NCBI GenBank assembly: GCA_002295925.1
Contig: DBGO01000021.1
Location: 1 to 64,000, forward strand
Length of the DNA stretch: 64,000 bases
Origin: Flavobacteriales bacterium UBA852
GTDB taxonomy: Bacteria > Bacteroidota > Bacteroidia > Flavobacteriales_E > Vicingaceae
Direction: 5' to 3'
The position numbers and the translations under genes are program-made. Of the stretch, positions 6,699-15,967 are shown in pieces (position 1 is the first letter of the stretch; the number at the start of each line of letters is the position of its first letter). The notes beneath the pieces are model-generated. The model worked only from the letters and a program-made list of their open reading frames with translations. It did not search any database and had not been told where the DNA came from.

Positions 6699-8714
6699 AT
6701 GAAATTTTTGTACCCCGAATTTTTGTATGCACTTGCACTGGTTCTTATTCCTGTAATTATCCATTTGTTTCATTTTAAACGGTACAAAAAAGTTTATTTT
6801 TCAGATGTTTCTTTTTTAAAAGCCGTACAACAACAAGCACAAACAAAAAACCGGCTCAAACATTTATTGCTCTTAATTTCACGCATTTTATTTATCACTT
6901 TTTTGGTACTGGCATTTGCCCAACCTTATTTTCCGGATGAAAATTCAGAAAAGCAACAAAACGAATTGCACGTCATCATTATTGACAATTCGCTGAGTAT
7001 GGTTGCCGAAAGTACCGAAGGTGAAAATTTTAACCGTGCATTGCAAGCCGCCCAAGAAATTATTTCTTCTTATCCCGAAAATCATAAATTTATTATCCTC
7101 TCAACCGATGGATTTAAACCAAAAATTTTAACCAAAGAAGATGCGCTCGACCAACTGACATCTTTGAATAAAGAAGCCAAACAGAAAAGCGTATCGGAGA
7201 ATTTAGCAGCTTTTCACAACTTTATAGCTTCTTCAAAATACAACCATCGCTATAATATCTTTTACTTGTCAGATTTTCAAAAATCAACATTTACTTGGCC
7301 TACTCAACTCACCGACAGCACCCGTATTACGTGGATTCCACTTACACCTTTACCTGTTGCCAACCTTTCGGTAGACAGTTTTATAACCAACACCCCTTAT
7401 CACGCTATTTTTGGCAAAGAAATTTTCACAGCCATTATTGGTAACAAAGGCAACGAAGATAAAGAAAACGCATCTGTTCAAACAAAAGTAAACCAAGTTT
7501 TGTTAGCGCCCGCAGCCGTTGATATTGCTGCCGGAGATACGGCTCATTTAACCTTTAATTTTGAGAATAAAGATTTTGGTAATTATTTGGGTGAGATAAA
7601 CATTGAAGATTATCCAATATCATTTGACAATACATATTACTTTGCCTACAAGGTAAATGATAAAATAACGGTTTCGGAGATTGGGAGCGAAAAAGCAAAT
7701 GTTTTCATTGAAACTCTATTTTCAGGAGACAGTTTGTTTCAATATCAATTCTACCCGCAAAACAATATCAATTATAAAAAATTGGAGCAATCGCAACTCA
7801 TCATTCTTCATTCGGTAAGTGAACTTTCGAGCGGATTGATGCAATTTTTAAAACAATTTACAGCCGAAGGCGGTTCTTTGGTTATTTTCCCCAATTTAAA
7901 GCAAAAGGAAAAAACAAATCAACTGTTAAGTCAATTACAATCTGTTCAATTACAAAACATTGACACGACAACATTGTTTATTTCAAATATTAATTACAAC
8001 GACCCTTTAATGCAAGATGTTTTTATTAAAGAAAATAAATTATTGAACTTGCCATGGGTACGCCAAAAAGCAATAATGACACGAAAATCGAAGGGCAGTT
8101 ATGTTTACAATATATTATCTTTTAAAAATGCTCAACCCTTTTTGGCACGCACCGATTTTGATAAAGGAAAAGTATATGTTTTTGCCACTGATGCCGAAGA
8201 AAATCACACCAATTTTGGGAAACACAGCTTATTTGTTCCGGTAATGTATAATATGGCATTGCAAAGTGCCGGGCAATATTTACCGGCTTTTTCGCTCAAT
8301 CAACCTACAGTGGAACTGCCTTTTGTTTTTGAACCGGAAAAAACCATTTTACGTCACGATTCGACCGAAATTATTCCACACCTGATTATTAAAGGTAAAA
8401 AAACAATTTTGTTTACCGATGAAATTAACCAACCCGGACATTATTTATTATCTGATGGAAAAACAACCATTCCTTTGGCTTTTAATTTGAAATCGGCAGA
8501 ATCTGAAATGAAATTTTACACCAATGATGAACTGCAACAATTATTGGAAGAACAATATCGCGAGCAACCGGTCAATATTTTAAATTTCTCTGCTGAGAAT
8601 GATACGCTTTCCGCAAATCTTAATTTAGCAACCGACACACTTTGGAAATGGTTTATCATATTGGCCTTGCTAATGATTACAGCCGAAATTTTGATTATTA
8701 AGCTGTGGAAATAA
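6699..8714 (+). CDS. BatA-type N-terminal domain / vWA protein
   Basis: This 671-aa inner-membrane protein starts with the BatA N-terminal double-membrane region: a first TM at about 8-24, the cytoplasmic KRYKKVYFSDVSFL segment, and a second TM at about 55-75. A vWA-like domain follows with MIDAS D96-x-S98-x-S100 (DNSLS). A large periplasmic region follows, and a final TM is at about 650-668 (WFIILALLMITAEILII). This architecture is common in Bacteroidota, often near MoxR AAA ATPase/Bat loci. No moxR or other bat genes are in this window, so it is an orphan copy. The exact role is unknown; aerotolerance (Bat) functions should not be assumed. Confidence 0.82.
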   Translation: MKFLYPEFLYALALVLIPVIIHLFHFKRYKKVYFSDVSFLKAVQQQAQTKNRLKHLLLLISRILFITFLVLAFAQPYFPDENSEKQQNELHVIIIDNSLSMVAESTEGENFNRALQAAQEIISSYPENHKFIILSTDGFKPKILTKEDALDQLTSLNKEAKQKSVSENLAAFHNFIASSKYNHRYNIFYLSDFQKSTFTWPTQLTDSTRITWIPLTPLPVANLSVDSFITNTPYHAIFGKEIFTAIIGNKGNEDKENASVQTKVNQVLLAPAAVDIAAGDTAHLTFNFENKDFGNYLGEINIEDYPISFDNTYYFAYKVNDKITVSEIGSEKANVFIETLFSGDSLFQYQFYPQNNINYKKLEQSQLIILHSVSELSSGLMQFLKQFTAEGGSLVIFPNLKQKEKTNQLLSQLQSVQLQNIDTTTLFISNINYNDPLMQDVFIKENKLLNLPWVRQKAIMTRKSKGSYVYNILSFKNAQPFLARTDFDKGKVYVFATDAEENHTNFGKHSLFVPVMYNMALQSAGQYLPAFSLNQPTVELPFVFEPEKTILRHDSTEIIPHLIIKGKKTILFTDEINQPGHYLLSDGKTTIPLAFNLKSAESEMKFYTNDELQQLLEEQYREQPVNILNFSAENDTLSANLNLATDTLWKWFIILALLMITAEILIIKLWK

Positions 8715-8858
8715 CCTCTTTAAGATTGATTATACTTTGTTTATTTTAAACCGGTATCATAGATTCACACCCAAAGAAAATTTCAATCAAATAAGTATTA
8801 TTTGCATTAAAAATTCACTATTGTTTAAAAAATGTGTTTTTTTGCATTCTGAAATTTA

Positions 8859-8942
8859 CGGAAAGTGGAATGATTTGGCTGATTGCAACCACTAAAAAAA
8901 GTGCTAAAACGCATAATTTCAGCCCCTTTACCTTCCTTTCCG
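8859..8942 (+). promoter_or_regulatory. Alternative helix competing with SAM-II P1
   Basis: CGGAAA (8859-8864) is complementary to TTTCCG (8937-8942), and after a 2-nt bulge GGAA (8867-8870) is complementary to TTCC (8933-8936). The 5' strand overlaps the P1 strand at 8864-8868, so the 10-bp long-range helix and the SAM-bound fold exclude each other. The 3' strand lies about 30 nt before the metK start codon. This is a plausible expression platform, but the mechanism is inferred. Confidence 0.45.
8860..8915 (+). ncRNA. SAM-II riboswitch in metK leader
   Basis: The leader of metK carries the layout of the SAM-II (metA motif) aptamer. Stem P1 is AGTGG (8864-8868) with CCACT (8889-8893). Its loop carries GATTT and then ATTGCAA, the conserved positions of loop 1. 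An A-rich linker is followed by GCTAAAA (8903-8909), the SAM-II signature. The pseudoknot can form through GCA (8885-8887) with TGC (8902-8904). SAM-II binds S-adenosylmethionine and usually blocks translation initiation. A SAM sensor in front of the SAM synthetase gene gives simple feedback. SAM-II is best known from Alphaproteobacteria and, to my knowledge, also occurs in some Bacteroidota. Confidence 0.78.
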
Positions 8943-8971
8943 ATATTTATAAAACATTAAAATTTTAAGTT

Positions 8972-10261
8972 ATGGCTTATTTATTTACATCAGAATCTGT
9001 ATCGGAAGGACACCCCGATAAAATTGCCGACCAAATTAGTGACGCCTTGGTAGATCATTTTTTGGCATTCGACCCAAATTCTAAAATTGCTTGCGAAACC
9101 TTGGTTACCACAGGGCAGGTTGTGCTTGCCGGCGAAGTAAAAACATCAACATATCTTGATGTGCAAAAAATCACCCGAAATGTAATCAACCGTATTGGTT
9201 ATACCGAAAGTGATTATATGTTTGAAGGAAATTCATGTGGAATTTTATCCGCCATTCACGAGCAATCGCCCGATATTAACCGTGGTGTGGACAAAGGAAA
9301 TCCTGAAGAACAAGGCGCCGGTGACCAAGGAATGATGTTTGGTTATGCCACCAACGAAACCGAAAACTACATGCCTTTGGCATTGGATTTGGCACATAAA
9401 ATCTTAATTGAGTTAGCCGATTTGCGAAGAGAGAAAAACGAAATCAAATACTTGCGTCCGGATGCCAAATCACAAGTAACAATTGAATATTCTGACGATC
9501 ATAAACCTGTTCGCATAGACACTATTGTGGTTTCTACTCAACACGATGAGTTTATCAAACCAAAATCAGACAACCCGGAAGATATTGCCATTGCAGAAAA
9601 AGAAATGCTTTTACAAATTGAGCATGATATAAAAAATATTCTTATTCCACGCTTAATGCGCAAATTACCTAATTATATCGTTAAATTATTTAACGACCAA
9701 ATTACTTACCACATCAATCCAACAGGGAAATTTGTTATCGGTGGACCTCATGGCGATACCGGTTTGACCGGAAGAAAAATTATTGTTGACACTTATGGCG
9801 GAAAAGGAGCTCACGGTGGTGGAGCATTTAGCGGTAAAGACCCCAGTAAAGTTGACCGTTCGGCAGCTTATGCTACACGACATATTGCAAAAAACATGGT
9901 AGCCGCAGGCGTTGCCGACGAAATGTTGGTGCAAGTTTCTTATGCTATTGGTGTGGCAGAGCCAATGGGTATTTATGTAAACACTTACGGCACCTCTAAA
10001 GTAGAGATGACCGACGGAGAAATTGCTCAAAAAATAGGTGAAATTTTTGATATGCGTCCGGCAGCAATTGAAAAACGCTTGAAATTGCGCACTCCAATTT
10101 ATGAAGAAGCTGCAGCTTACGGACACATGGGGCGTGAGCCTAAAATGGTAAAGAAAACTTTCACTAATGGAGATGGTTCTGTAAAAGAAATGGAAGTGGA
10201 ATTATTTCCATGGGAAAAACTGGACTATGTAACAAAAATTCAAGAAGCATTTGGATTATAA
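8972..10261 (+). CDS. metK: S-adenosylmethionine synthetase
   Basis: This 429-aa cytoplasmic enzyme makes SAM from methionine and ATP. Diagnostic motifs are GHPDKIADQISDALVD near the N-terminus (His and Asp for ATP/Mg), the GAGDQGMMFGYA signature (about 115-126), GGPHGDTGLTGRKIIVD, and the Gly-rich GGGAFSGKDPSKVDRS phosphate loop. The length is somewhat above the E. coli enzyme (about 384), mainly through an extension in the middle region (about 155-225), common in Bacteroidota. The gene is preceded by a 257-bp leader with a SAM-II riboswitch. rplS follows 88 bp later with its own promoter. Confidence 0.97.
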   Translation: MAYLFTSESVSEGHPDKIADQISDALVDHFLAFDPNSKIACETLVTTGQVVLAGEVKTSTYLDVQKITRNVINRIGYTESDYMFEGNSCGILSAIHEQSPDINRGVDKGNPEEQGAGDQGMMFGYATNETENYMPLALDLAHKILIELADLRREKNEIKYLRPDAKSQVTIEYSDDHKPVRIDTIVVSTQHDEFIKPKSDNPEDIAIAEKEMLLQIEHDIKNILIPRLMRKLPNYIVKLFNDQITYHINPTGKFVIGGPHGDTGLTGRKIIVDTYGGKGAHGGGAFSGKDPSKVDRSAAYATRHIAKNMVAAGVADEMLVQVSYAIGVAEPMGIYVNTYGTSKVEMTDGEIAQKIGEIFDMRPAAIEKRLKLRTPIYEEAAAYGHMGREPKMVKKTFTNGDGSVKEMEVELFPWEKLDYVTKIQEAFGL

Positions 10262-10278
10262 ATATTTTGCAATAAAAG

Positions 10279-10309
10279 TTTGCATACTAAAATTAAATAC
10301 ATAAATTTG
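10279..10309 (+). promoter_or_regulatory. rplS promoter
   Basis: TTTG (10279-10282), 19 nt, then TAAATTTG (10302-10309) is a near-perfect Bacteroidota promoter. The bases after the -7 box, GCACCCCTTTAA, are nearly the same as those after the -7 box of the HU gene, which suggests a shared initiation-region signal. Confidence 0.75.
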
Positions 10310-10349
10310 CACCCCTTTAATTGTAAGGAGTATATAAAAACATAAAGAA

Positions 10350-10706
10350 ATGGACGCTGTAAAATTTGTAGAAAACGACTTAAACCCAATCCCTGAATTA
10401 CCCGAATTTAAAGCAGGAGATACTATTACTGTTACTTATAAAATTAAAGAAGGTAACAAAGAACGTTTACAAAAATTTCAAGGAGTAGTAATTCAACGCA
10501 GAAGCCACGGAAATACTGAAACTTTTACCGTACGTAAAATGTCAAGTGGTGTTGGTGTAGAAAGAATTTTCCCTGTAACTTCTCCGTTTATTGAAAGCAT
10601 TGAAGTGAACAAACGCGGTAAAGTGCGTAGAGCTCGTATATTCTACTTACGTGACCGTCAAGGAAAAGCAGCTCGTATTAAAGAGCGTATTTTCCACAAA
10701 AAATAA
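10350..10706 (+). CDS. rplS: 50S ribosomal protein L19
   Basis: This 118-aa protein matches bL19 along its length. It has the PEFKAGDTITVTYKIKEG start of the beta-barrel, the QKFQGVVIQRRSHGN loop, and VERIFPVTSPFIESIEVNKRGKVRRA near the end (shown here as landmarks, spanning about residues 68-93). It sits at the 30S-50S interface. In many bacteria rplS lies with rpsP-rimM-trmD, but here it stands alone with its own promoter and terminator. Confidence 0.97.
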   Translation: MDAVKFVENDLNPIPELPEFKAGDTITVTYKIKEGNKERLQKFQGVVIQRRSHGNTETFTVRKMSSGVGVERIFPVTSPFIESIEVNKRGKVRRARIFYLRDRQGKAARIKERIFHKK

Positions 10707-10728
10707 ATTTAAAATATTTCATCTTTTC

Positions 10729-10758
10729 AAAACCTCTCGATTAAGAGAGGTTTTTTTT
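10729..10758 (+). terminator. rplS terminator
   Basis: AAAACCTCTC (10729-10738) pairs with GAGAGGTTTT (10745-10754) around a 6-nt loop and is followed by a T-run. Confidence 0.85.
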
Positions 10759-10783
10759 ATTTAAAAAAGATTATATTCGCTTT

Positions 10784-12919
10784 ATGCTGAAATTTGCCAA
10801 TAATAAAAATTTATCCTATTCCTTAATATTCGTTATTATGACTACTGCTTGTACAGATAATAATCATACAAATAAAATGAACCCGCCAAAACCAAAAAAA
10901 ATACCAAAAGAACTTACCATTCACGGAGATACCAGAACAGATGATTATTATTGGCTCAGAGAACGCGAAAACCCTGAAGTAATTGAATACCTCAAAGCCG
11001 AAAACGAATACACCGAAAAGTATTTGGAACCCACAAAACCTTTGCAAGAAAAATTATTCAAAGAAATAACATCAAGAATAAAACAAAACGACGAGAGTGT
11101 TCCTTACAAAGAAAACGGCTACATATACATTACCAAATACGAAGAAGGAAAAGAATACCCTAAATACTACCGTAAAAAAGACGAACCCGGCGCAAAAGAA
11201 GAACTTTTATTGGATGTAAACAAACTTGCCGAAGGTCACGAATACTACGATTTGGGCGATTGGGATGTAAGCCCCGACAATAAGCTGTTGGCTTATACCG
11301 AAGATACGGTAAGTCGCCGATTATTTACTTTAAAAATATTTAATATCGAAACAGGTGAATATTTTAAGGAAACCATTCACAATATCAGTTCGGGAATTTC
11401 GTGGGCAAACAACAATAAAACCATCTTTTACACCAAAAAAGATACCGAAACGCTTCGTACAAACAAGGTTGCCAAACACATATTGAACACTCCCGTTGAA
11501 ACCGATAAAATTATTTTTGAAGAAAAAGACGAAACTTTTTATGCTTTTCAGTGGAAATCAAAATCCAATCAATATATTTTTGTGGGCTCGGGCAGTACAC
11601 TAACCACAGAAATGCATTATCTTGATGCCAACAACCCCGATGCGCCGTTAAAAGTCATTCAACCCAGAATTAAAGGTGTAGAATATTATGTAGCACATTT
11701 GGGCGATTATTTTTATATCCGTACAAATTATCAAGCCCAAAATTTCCGCTTGATGCGAACACCCATTGAAAAAACAGCAATAGAAAACTGGCAAGAGGTT
11801 GTACCAAACCGCGATGATACACTTTTGGAAGAAGTAGAATTGTTCAAAAACTACATTGTATTATCCGAGCGTTCCAACGGATTAACTCACATCAGGATAT
11901 TAAATCCCGAAAAAAACATAGACTATTATCTTCCTGTAAAAGAAGAAACTTACACCATTTACATTGGGCACAACCCCGAATACAATACCACAAAATTGCG
12001 CTACGGATACACATCACTAACTACCCCAAACTCTACTTACGAGTTTGATATGGAAACCAAAGAAAACAAACTGCTGAAACAATATGAAGTTCAAGGCGGT
12101 TATAACCCTGAAGATTATCAAGCAAAGCGAATATGGGCAACTGCCGAAGACGGAACAAAAATTCCAATTTCATTGGTATATAAAAAAACTACACCCATCA
12201 ACGGAACAGCACCTTGCATTATTTACGGATACGGCTCTTATGGTTCCAGCATGGATGTATATTTCAGCTTATCACGATTAAGCTTACTGAACCGAGGATT
12301 TGTTTACGCCATTGCACATATTCGTGGTGGCGAAGAAATGGGACGACAATGGTACGAAGAAGGCAAATTGCTTAAAAAGAAAAACACATTTACCGATTTT
12401 ATCGCTTGTTCCGAAACACTGATTAAAGAAAAATACAGCGCACCCGACAAGCTGTTTGCTTGGGGCGGAAGTGCCGGTGGACTATTAGTTGGTGCGGTAG
12501 CCAATATGCGACCCGATTTATACCGAGGCATTATTGCCGAGGTGCCTTTTGTAGATGTTGTTACCACCATGTTAGACGAGAGCATTCCGCTGACTACCGG
12601 AGAATTTGACGAATGGGGGAACCCTAAAGACAGCACCTATTATTTTTATATGAAATCATATTCGCCTTACGACAACATAAAAAAACAACCCTACCCTGCC
12701 ATGCTGGTTACTACCGGCTTATACGATTCTCAAGTACAATATTGGGAACCCGCAAAATGGGTAGCCAAACTTAGAGAATACAACACATCAAACAAACCTA
12801 TTTTACTTTACGTAAATATGGATGCCGGGCATGGCGGCGCAAGCGGACGATTTGCTCCTTATAAAGAAATTGCCATGGAATATGCTTTTATTTTATATGA
12901 GTTGGGTATAAATGATTAA
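10784..12919 (+). CDS. Oligopeptidase B, S9 family serine peptidase
   Basis: This 711-aa protein has the two-domain prolyl-oligopeptidase layout: an N-terminal beta-propeller (about residues 40-420) and a C-terminal alpha/beta hydrolase. The catalytic triad is visible: S563 in GGSAGG, D648 in GLYDSQVQYWEPAKW, and H683 in MDAGHGGASGR. The Asp and His contexts are those of oligopeptidase B, which cleaves short peptides after Lys/Arg, and not of prolyl oligopeptidase. The N-terminus has a hydrophobic stretch ending in TTAC (Cys23), so the enzyme may be a lipoprotein; E. coli OpdB is cytoplasmic. Start chosen at the ATG at 10784, with TATATTCG just upstream as a possible -7 box. Confidence 0.88.
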   Translation: MLKFANNKNLSYSLIFVIMTTACTDNNHTNKMNPPKPKKIPKELTIHGDTRTDDYYWLRERENPEVIEYLKAENEYTEKYLEPTKPLQEKLFKEITSRIKQNDESVPYKENGYIYITKYEEGKEYPKYYRKKDEPGAKEELLLDVNKLAEGHEYYDLGDWDVSPDNKLLAYTEDTVSRRLFTLKIFNIETGEYFKETIHNISSGISWANNNKTIFYTKKDTETLRTNKVAKHILNTPVETDKIIFEEKDETFYAFQWKSKSNQYIFVGSGSTLTTEMHYLDANNPDAPLKVIQPRIKGVEYYVAHLGDYFYIRTNYQAQNFRLMRTPIEKTAIENWQEVVPNRDDTLLEEVELFKNYIVLSERSNGLTHIRILNPEKNIDYYLPVKEETYTIYIGHNPEYNTTKLRYGYTSLTTPNSTYEFDMETKENKLLKQYEVQGGYNPEDYQAKRIWATAEDGTKIPISLVYKKTTPINGTAPCIIYGYGSYGSSMDVYFSLSRLSLLNRGFVYAIAHIRGGEEMGRQWYEEGKLLKKKNTFTDFIACSETLIKEKYSAPDKLFAWGGSAGGLLVGAVANMRPDLYRGIIAEVPFVDVVTTMLDESIPLTTGEFDEWGNPKDSTYYFYMKSYSPYDNIKKQPYPAMLVTTGLYDSQVQYWEPAKWVAKLREYNTSNKPILLYVNMDAGHGGASGRFAPYKEIAMEYAFILYELGIND

Positions 12920-12983
12920 AAAACTTAAAAGGCTTTTATTTTTTCACGTAAATACCTAATTTAGAGAAAATTGCTTTTTAAAA

Positions 12984-14642
12984 ATGAAATATTTTCTCTT
13001 TAACCTTGTGTTTATATTATATGCTTTAAATATTAATGCAAATAACATAAAAGTAAATAATAGCAGTCTAAAAGAGCATCATTTACTAAAAAATAAATAT
13101 CGTCAAATCGACTCATTGGTTGTATTGTTTAATAACGAATATAAAGCCGAAAATTTCGAAAAGGCCTTACAACAAATTAACCAAATTCAAAACATTGCCC
13201 AACAATTAAATAACGATTCTATAATAGCATTTACAAACGAACGTATTGGAATGCTGCAATTTAAAATTGGTAATTATCAGTTAGCTTCAAAATATTTTTT
13301 AAATGCAATTCAATATTACGACAGCACAAAAAATGAATTACAATTAGCAAAAGCATATTCAAATTTCTCAAGCGTTTTAATTCGAATTGGAAATTATGAT
13401 GAAGCGATTAAATATCTTAGGTTATCAAAAAACATCATATATAATATAGATAAAGATAATAACAAAGCAATAGCCGGAATTGATATAAACATAGGCTTAG
13501 CATATGAAAATGCAGGTATTTTGGATAGTGCCTCATATTATTATTTTCAAGCTAAAAATCAACTTTCTGAAAAAGACACCTTATTTATAGCAACCTTGTA
13601 TAATAATATTGGCGAAGTTGAATTTAAAAAAGGCAACTTAAATAATGCTTTAAATTATTATAGATTATCTAACAAATTATTTAAACAAATAAATTATGAA
13701 ATGGGAATTGGTTCTACTCTATCAAATATGGCTAAAGTAGAAATAGAGCAAAATAATTTAGCAGATGCTATTAAACACTTAAATGAATCGAAAGCAATTT
13801 TTGAAAAACTAAATGCCTTATATTTTTTGGTAGAATGTGAAGAACTTTTAAGTAAAGCTTTTGAAAAATTAAACAATCACAATAAAGCACTATATCATTT
13901 AAAAAATTATATTATTCTTAATGACAGCTTAAAGGGAAGTAAAATATTAAAGCAAATTGCTAATTTAAAATTGCAATATCAAATTCAAAAAGAGCAACAA
14001 AAAAGAAAAATTTTAGAACAACAAAATTTGATTAAAGAAAAAGAACATCGTATTCAACAAATAAAATATTATATAATTATTGCTTCTATTTTGATATTAC
14101 TAACAATCACAATTCTTATAATATACAACTTAAGAGGTCGTTTGACTAGAACAAAATTAGCCCAAAAATTAATTGAACAAGAACAATTGAATTTACAATC
14201 TGAATTAAAGTTCAAGCAACAAGAAATAGAAAATTTTGCTTCTTATATTCAAGAAAAAAATACATTTTTGGAAAAATTATCCTCTCAAATTAAAGAAATT
14301 ATAAATCTTCCGGAGCAAGAAAGTTTAAAAGCAAAGCTTAAAAGTGTTTTAAATACAATTAATCAGAATTTATATTTAGATAACGATCGAAAAGAATTGG
14401 AATTAAAAATAGATCAAGCCCATCAAGAATTCATCCACAGACTTAAGAATAAACATCCTAAACTAACAAAATCAGATTTAAGATTATGTTCTCTTATTCT
14501 TTTAAATTTTAATACTAAAGAAATTGCATCCATATTAAATATTAAGCCTGAAAGTGTGAAAATGCAAAAAAACAGGCTTAGAAAAAAACTGAATATTCAG
14601 CCAGGCGAAAACATTTTAAACTACTTGTTATCAATTACTTAA
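12984..14642 (+). CDS. Membrane TPR protein with LuxR-type HTH output
   Basis: This 552-aa protein has a signal-like N-terminus (1-20), TPR repeats over about residues 60-310, a coiled coil, one TM (about 360-380, ILILLTITILIIYNL), a second coiled coil, and a C-terminal helix-turn-helix at about 490-548. The HTH reads KSDLRLCSLILLNFNTKEIA and then SILNIKPESVKMQKNRLRKK, as in LuxR/GerE domains. The TPR part lies outside the cytoplasm and the HTH inside. The family is frequent in Bacteroidota as a membrane-tethered regulator; its signals are mostly unknown. It stands 73 bp before the T9SS cargo gene at 14716 on the same strand, so it may regulate that block (inference). The gene is strikingly AT-rich. 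Confidence 0.82.
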   Translation: MKYFLFNLVFILYALNINANNIKVNNSSLKEHHLLKNKYRQIDSLVVLFNNEYKAENFEKALQQINQIQNIAQQLNNDSIIAFTNERIGMLQFKIGNYQLASKYFLNAIQYYDSTKNELQLAKAYSNFSSVLIRIGNYDEAIKYLRLSKNIIYNIDKDNNKAIAGIDINIGLAYENAGILDSASYYYFQAKNQLSEKDTLFIATLYNNIGEVEFKKGNLNNALNYYRLSNKLFKQINYEMGIGSTLSNMAKVEIEQNNLADAIKHLNESKAIFEKLNALYFLVECEELLSKAFEKLNNHNKALYHLKNYIILNDSLKGSKILKQIANLKLQYQIQKEQQKRKILEQQNLIKEKEHRIQQIKYYIIIASILILLTITILIIYNLRGRLTRTKLAQKLIEQEQLNLQSELKFKQQEIENFASYIQEKNTFLEKLSSQIKEIINLPEQESLKAKLKSVLNTINQNLYLDNDRKELELKIDQAHQEFIHRLKNKHPKLTKSDLRLCSLILLNFNTKEIASILNIKPESVKMQKNRLRKKLNIQPGENILNYLLSIT

Positions 14643-14715
14643 AAATATTGTAAACCCTTTGTAACCCATTCTTTTTTCTTGTAATACTAATTTTTATTCA
14701 AATTTGAAATCGGAT

Positions 14716-15963
14716 ATGAATTTGAATATAAAAATAGTATTGCTTTTTTGCTACATATTTAGTCAAAATATGTTATGTCAAAACCTTGTGCCTAACCCAA
14801 GTTTTGAATATTTTACATCTTGTCCATCGGGTTTTTCGCAAATAAATTCAGCAGTTCCATGGTTTTCCGCAAACACTTACGGCACCCCTGATTTTTTGAA
14901 TTCTTGTGCACCAACTGGCCTTTTCAGTGTTTCAACACCTAACAACTTTAGAGGGTTTCAAAATGCCAGGACAGGTGTAGGATATGCACATATTTTTGTC
15001 ATGCCCACAATTGGGCCGAGTGATTACAGAGAATATATTCAAGTTCCTTTAATTTCTCCTTTAGTAGCAGGTCAATTATATGAAATTAGCTTTTACGTAT
15101 CTTTATCTGATAAATCAAGATATGCCACAAATAATTTAGGTGTTCATATTTCATCATCGCCTACCTATTCTGTTGGGTATTATCCAATGCCCTACACACC
15201 TCAAATTAATGAAACAAGTATTATTTCAGACACTTCTAACTGGCAATTGATATCGGGCGTCTATTTAGCTTCCGGAGGTGAACAATACATTACAATAGGC
15301 AACTTTTATTATGATTCATTAACTGCAAAAACTATAAACAACCCTTCATCACCAAACTTCTTTTCTGATAATGGTTATTATATTGATGATGTGTGTGTAA
15401 CTCCAGTGGGCGGCACAGGTTGTTTAGCGGCTCTTCCTATAAATTTATTATCATTTAATGCAAAACAAGAAGGAAATAATGTAAAAGTTTATTGGAAAAC
15501 AGCAACCGAAATTAATAATAACTTTTTCACAATTGAGCGAAGTAAAGATGCTATTAGCTTTGAGGAAATAGGTGAAGTAAAAGGTGCAGGAAACAGTCAT
15601 AGAATATTGAATTACAAATTTTATGATGATAGTTCTATTTATGGAATAACATACTACAGATTAAAACAAACCGATTTTGATGGTAAATACTCCTATTCTC
15701 AAACTATAGTCGCTGATTTTAAACAAGATAATGATTTAATACTATTTCCAAATCCGGCAAAAACTTATATAAAAGTAAAACATTCTCCATCTGACAATAA
15801 ATACTATTATTTGATTAAAAATCAATTAGGAATTATTGTAAAAGAAGGCATTCTTAATGAGGATTATATCATCAATATAGAAGATTTAGAAAATAGTGTT
15901 TATTATTTAACACTTATAAATGAACATCAAATCATCAAATCATTCAAATTCATAAAAAATTAG
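14716..15963 (+). CDS. T9SS type A cargo protein with NLVPNPSFE module
   Basis: ATG 14716 is preferred over an in-frame TTG at 14704, because it leaves a normal signal peptide (MNLNIKIVLLFCYIFS, cleavage near LCQ). The 415-aa protein has an N-terminal module of about 215 residues opening with NLVPNPSFE and ending with DDVCV. A fibronectin-like region follows (INLLSFNAKQEGNNVKVYWK onward). It ends with a T9SS type A sorting domain carrying FPNPAKTYIKVKHS. Such proteins cross the outer membrane by T9SS and are attached to the surface or released. The first module is clearly paralogous to that of the next gene, which starts 4 bp later. The module resembles carbohydrate-binding jelly rolls, but the ligand is unknown. 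Confidence 0.85.
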   Translation: MNLNIKIVLLFCYIFSQNMLCQNLVPNPSFEYFTSCPSGFSQINSAVPWFSANTYGTPDFLNSCAPTGLFSVSTPNNFRGFQNARTGVGYAHIFVMPTIGPSDYREYIQVPLISPLVAGQLYEISFYVSLSDKSRYATNNLGVHISSSPTYSVGYYPMPYTPQINETSIISDTSNWQLISGVYLASGGEQYITIGNFYYDSLTAKTINNPSSPNFFSDNGYYIDDVCVTPVGGTGCLAALPINLLSFNAKQEGNNVKVYWKTATEINNNFFTIERSKDAISFEEIGEVKGAGNSHRILNYKFYDDSSIYGITYYRLKQTDFDGKYSYSQTIVADFKQDNDLILFPNPAKTYIKVKHSPSDNKYYYLIKNQLGIIVKEGILNEDYIINIEDLENSVYYLTLINEHQIIKSFKFIKN

Positions 15964-15967
15964 AATT

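Noticed and set aside
9686..10126. 146-aa minus-strand ORF opposite metK
   Set aside because: Shadow of the conserved metK frame; rich in Cys, His and Phe without recognisable structure.
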